Under the pieces are notes generated by a model. That model was not told the origin of the DNA. It worked only from the letters and a program-made list of their open reading frames with translations, and did not search any database. Below, one piece after another: positions 29,921-32,956 of a stretch of 32,956 bases of DNA (its first letter is position 1; each line of letters begins with the position of its first letter). Both the position numbers and the translations under genes were made by a program. The DNA comes from JACKFB01 sp041389525 (GTDB lineage: Bacteria > Myxococcota_A > UBA9042 > PHBI01 > JACKFB01): positions 1 to 32,956 of the forward strand of contig JAWKRR010000072.1 in assembly GCA_041389525.1 (NCBI GenBank), in the 5' to 3' direction.

Positions 29921-32065
29921 GTGGAAGCTGAGTTCAGGGCGCTCAACGCCGCCTTCATCGACCGCACGCTGCGCCGCTGGGAGGCGTGGATCGCCCACCG
30001 GACGCGGATGGAGCGGGGCGAGCTGAGCACCGAAGACCGGGCGGCCGCTGAGGAGGCCGCGGGCGCCGTCGAGGCCACCTTCGACGTCGAGCGCAACGCC
30101 ATGCGCCGGCGCGCGATCGAGCTGGGGGCAGCACTCCCGCTGGACCAGATCGTCGAGAGCTACGGCCTCGACGCCTTCGAGACCTCGATCCTCGAGCTGG
30201 CGCTGGCGCCGCTCATCGACGTGTCCTTTCGCAAGCTGCTGGCGCGCTACAACAACAACGTCCTCTTCGATTTCGTCGACGCCGACCTGGCGATGAGCCT
30301 GCTGGTGCCGACCCGCGAGGAGCGGCTGGTGGCCCGCGCCTACTTCGGGGTGGAGGGCCGGCTGATGGCCCATCGGCTGATTACGCCGGTGGCGCCTAAG
30401 GAATCGAAGGGTACGGGGCTGCTCACGCGCGAGCTGCGGCCGCCCGAGCGGCTCGCCGACTACGTGCTGGGGCGGGAGACGCTGGACCCGACGTTGCGGA
30501 TGCACGCGCAGCTGCTGCGGCCCGATCTCGGGCTGGCGGACGTCGTGCTGCCGGGCGGCACGGTCGAGGCGCTGAGCGGGCTGGTGTCGGCGATGCGCTT
30601 TGAGGCGCGGCCGCCGGGGATCAATACGGCGCCGCCGTTTCTGGTCGGGCGCGGCGTGGCGATCGAGGTGGCGGGGCCGCCGGGGACTGGAAAGACGCTG
30701 CTGGCGCACGCGCTGGCGGGCGAGCTGAGGCGGCCGCTCATCGAGGTCAACAGCGCCAGCCTCAACGGCGCGACGGAGTTTCGCGAGCTTGTGGACGGGC
30801 TCTTCAGCGAGGCGCGGGTGCAGGGCGCGGTGGTGTTGCTGGACCGCTGCGAGCCGCTGCTGGCGAAGAATAACCAGCGTACGCCTGCGCTCTTGGCCGC
30901 GATGGAGCAGTTCGGCGGGCTGGTGGTGCTGACGACGACGGCGTCGGACGACCTGGACGGGAGCGTCGAGCGGCACGTGGCGTGGAAGGTCGAGCTGGAG
31001 CTGCCGGACGTCGACGAGCGCCTGCGGATTTGGGAGCTGACGCGGCCGCGCGGGGTCGAGACGGCGAAGGACATCGACGTGGTCGACCTGGCCGCGCGCT
31101 TCGAGGTCACCGGCGGGCAGGTCAAGCGCGCGTGGGAGGTGGCCGAGCGCTGGGCGAAGGCGCGGACGGGCAAGGAGAAGAACGCCGGCAAGGTCACGCA
31201 GGCCGACATCATGCAGGCGGCGCAGGCGCAGATCCGCGCGAACATGAGCGACTACGCGGTGCGCAGCAAGGTCGGGCTGACCCTGGACGACCTGATCCTG
31301 CCGGACAAGGAGAAGGAGCTGATCGACGAGGTGCTGCAGGCCTGTAAGAACCGCGTGTTCGTGATGAGCAAGTGGGGCTTCGGCAAGCGACTGAGCACGG
31401 GGCGCGGGATCTGCGTGCTCTTCAAGGGCGAGCCGGGGACCGGCAAGACGCTGTGCGCGGAGATCTTGGCGAGCGAGCTAGGCATCAAGCTCTACCAGAT
31501 CTCGATCCCCAAAATCGTCAGCAAATACATAGGCGAAACCGAGAAGAACATCGCCAAGATCTTCCACTCGGCGCGCGCGAATCACTCGATGCTGCTCTTC
31601 GATGAGGCCGACAGCCTGTTTACCAAGCGGGTCTCGGTCGAGAACGCCATCGACCGCTTCTCGAACATGGAGACCAACCTGCTGCTGCAGGAGATCGAGC
31701 GCTTCGAGGGCGTCTGCATCATGACGACCAACCTCGACAAGAACATCGACGACGCCTTCGCGCGGCGCATCCAGTTCAAGATCGAGTTCCCATTCCCCGA
31801 GTCGGAGTACCGCACCAAGATCTGGAAGACGCTGATCCCCAAGGAGTGCCCGGTGGACGCTGGAATCGACTTCAAGCGGTTGGGAGACTGCTTCGAGTTG
31901 TCGGGCGGGCACATCAAGAACGCGGTGGTGCGGGCGGCGTACCGGGCGGCGTCGCGGGATGGGACGGTGGAGTGGGCGGATTTCGAGTTCGCGGCCGAGC
32001 AGGAGTGCAAGAACGCTGGGAAGCTGTTCCGCACGTCGGCGATGGCGCTTTTGGAGGAGTGGTGA
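29921..32065 (+). CDS. Two-domain AAA+ ATPase of the injection-system/CDC48-like type
   Basis: The 714-residue product has an N-terminal helical region (about 1-170). A first AAA module has Walker A GPPGTGKT at 252-259 and a Walker B-like VVLLDRCEPLL in which the usual catalytic Glu is Arg. A second, canonical AAA module has GEPGTGKT at 503-510, SKYIGETEKN, LLFDEAD (Asp561-Glu562) and FARRIQFKIEFPFPE. The second module and N-terminal region resemble ATPases accompanying extracellular contractile injection systems and related myxobacterial clusters. They probably remodel protein complexes with ATP from the second module, while the first may only bind nucleotide. GTG 29921 has AAGGAG 4 bases upstream. 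The stop overlaps the lipoprotein start (GTGA). No injection-system structural genes are in the window. Confidence 0.88.
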   Translation: MEAEFRALNAAFIDRTLRRWEAWIAHRTRMERGELSTEDRAAAEEAAGAVEATFDVERNAMRRRAIELGAALPLDQIVESYGLDAFETSILELALAPLIDVSFRKLLARYNNNVLFDFVDADLAMSLLVPTREERLVARAYFGVEGRLMAHRLITPVAPKESKGTGLLTRELRPPERLADYVLGRETLDPTLRMHAQLLRPDLGLADVVLPGGTVEALSGLVSAMRFEARPPGINTAPPFLVGRGVAIEVAGPPGTGKTLLAHALAGELRRPLIEVNSASLNGATEFRELVDGLFSEARVQGAVVLLDRCEPLLAKNNQRTPALLAAMEQFGGLVVLTTTASDDLDGSVERHVAWKVELELPDVDERLRIWELTRPRGVETAKDIDVVDLAARFEVTGGQVKRAWEVAERWAKARTGKEKNAGKVTQADIMQAAQAQIRANMSDYAVRSKVGLTLDDLILPDKEKELIDEVLQACKNRVFVMSKWGFGKRLSTGRGICVLFKGEPGTGKTLCAEILASELGIKLYQISIPKIVSKYIGETEKNIAKIFHSARANHSMLLFDEADSLFTKRVSVENAIDRFSNMETNLLLQEIERFEGVCIMTTNLDKNIDDAFARRIQFKIEFPFPESEYRTKIWKTLIPKECPVDAGIDFKRLGDCFELSGGHIKNAVVRAAYRAASRDGTVEWADFEFAAEQECKNAGKLFRTSAMALLEEW

Positions 32066-32956
32066 GCTTGCGAAACGGGCGGATATTGCTGGGTCTGGTG
32101 GTGGTCGCGGCGTGGGTGGCGGGCGGCTGCGGGGACGCGGGGGCCGGGACCGACGGCGGCGCTGACGTCGTGGCGGACACTCCCGGCGACACCCCTGGCG
32201 ACGGGAGCACGGACGCCGACAGCGGCGCGGACACCGAGGTCGTGGGCCCGGTGGAGGGCAGCGTGGTGCTCAACGAGGTCTTCGCCGAGGACGGGCCCGG
32301 CGACTGGATCGAGCTTGTGAACCCTGGCGAGACGGTGGTGGACCTCAGCGGCTGGGCCGTCACGGACTCCGACCCCACCCACGTCTACACCTTCCCCAGC
32401 GGCTCGAAGCTGGGGCCGAAGGCGCACCTGGTCTTGGTTCGGGACCCGGCGAAGGGCTTCGACTTCGGGCTCTCGCCGGACGACTCGGTGGTCGTCTACA
32501 GCGCGAAGGGCGCGCAGGTCGACCGCGCCGCGTGGCCGCCGGGGGCGATCCTGGGCGGGCGCAGCTACGGGCGGATCCCCGACGCGACCGGGGAGCTCGG
32601 CGTGTTGGCCACCCCGACGCCCGGCGAAGCGAACGTGGCGAACCCCGACCCGACCTGCGGGGCCGGTGGGCTCGAGATCGGCGAGGTCTGCGATGGCGCT
32701 GAGCTGGGCGGCCTGACCTGCGAACATCTGGGCCTGGGCGCGGGGCACCTGACCTGTGCAACGGGCTGCGATTCCCTGGACACCTCGGGCTGCGGGCCGC
32801 TGGTCGGCAGCGTGCGCATCAACGAGCTCGAGTCCAGCGGCACCGACCGCATCGAGCTTCGAAACACCAGCGACAAGGCGGTCTCGCTCGACGGCTACGT
32901 GCTTGCCGACGCGCTGGGCGGCGTCTACCTCTTCGGCGCCCAGGCGCAGCTAGCGG
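32062..32956 (+). CDS. Lamin-tail (LTD) domain lipoprotein, cut by right edge
   Basis: The frame is open for 298 codons to the window end, so the C-terminus is missing. It has a signal peptide and lipobox (AGGC, lipid Cys23), then an Asp/Gly-rich stalk (about 24-65). The first lamin-tail domain (about 70-180) has VVLNEVFAEDGPGDWIELVNP and LSGWAVTDSDP. A six-Cys linker follows, and then a second lamin-tail domain beginning VRINELESSGTDRIELRNTS. LTD modules are beta-sandwiches common in secreted proteins of this group, sometimes with nucleases or proteases further on; here only the start is seen. GTG 32062 overlaps the AAA gene's stop (GTGA) and has GGAGG 4 bases upstream. Confidence 0.85.
   Translation, partial: MSLRNGRILLGLVVVAAWVAGGCGDAGAGTDGGADVVADTPGDTPGDGSTDADSGADTEVVGPVEGSVVLNEVFAEDGPGDWIELVNPGETVVDLSGWAVTDSDPTHVYTFPSGSKLGPKAHLVLVRDPAKGFDFGLSPDDSVVVYSAKGAQVDRAAWPPGAILGGRSYGRIPDATGELGVLATPTPGEANVANPDPTCGAGGLEIGEVCDGAELGGLTCEHLGLGAGHLTCATGCDSLDTSGCGPLVGSVRINELESSGTDRIELRNTSDKAVSLDGYVLADALGGVYLFGAQAQLA

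Overview
The window looks like chromosomal DNA of a very GC-rich bacterium of the Myxococcota (former Deltaproteobacteria) type. The evidence is a Ser/Thr kinase with an HRDVSPSN catalytic loop, an FHA/sigma-54 activator, many lipoproteins with long Asp-rich linkers after the lipid-anchor Cys, a MopE-like Asp/Cys motif, a lamin-tail lipoprotein and giant Cys-rich surface proteins. Genus cannot be told. No tRNA, rRNA, IS element, phage gene or CRISPR array was seen.

Region 1 (1-6.75 kb): the 5' part of a lipoprotein gene leaving the left edge, then the translation GTPase bipA/typA. A convergent coupled pair follows (helical DUF6502-like protein plus a lipoprotein with Asp-tract/Trp repeats). 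Next come a degenerate ATP-grasp-like gene and ffh (SRP GTPase). Good sigma-70-type promoters precede bipA, the ATP-grasp-like gene and ffh.

Region 2 (6.8-15.1 kb): six tightly coupled genes on + : a metzincin-like lipoprotein protease, a HEAT-repeat periplasmic protein, dapA, dapB, a HExxH membrane protein and a transmembrane Ser/Thr kinase with a PEGA-like tail. A separately promoted FHA/sigma-54 activator and a small monocistronic unknown gene with a textbook terminator follow.

Region 3 (15.4-18.3 kb): a MATE-family transporter and an Asp/Ser-linker lipoprotein with EGF-like, PKD and C-terminal DUF2135-like domains.

Region 4 (18.4-27.5 kb, minus strand): the most striking part. Five overlapping or closely spaced genes encode an ECF-type sigma factor, a one-TM anti-sigma-like protein with a DUF4384-like outer domain, an exported caspase-family protein with an EF-hand loop and two C-terminal TM segments, a small Cys-rich lipoprotein, and an approximately 1861-residue Cys-rich lipoprotein. 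The last carries about 35 Asp/Cys calcium-loop-like repeats bracketed by two pairs of Kazal-like inhibitor domains. I read this as a sigma-controlled cell-surface protease/inhibitor system that may be undescribed.

Region 5 (27.6-33 kb): a small unknown gene on minus, divergent from a coupled response-regulator/PP2C phosphatase and STAS pair (partner-switching type, without a visible RsbW kinase). These are followed by a two-domain AAA+ ATPase of the kind seen with contractile injection systems, and a lamin-tail lipoprotein cut by the right edge.
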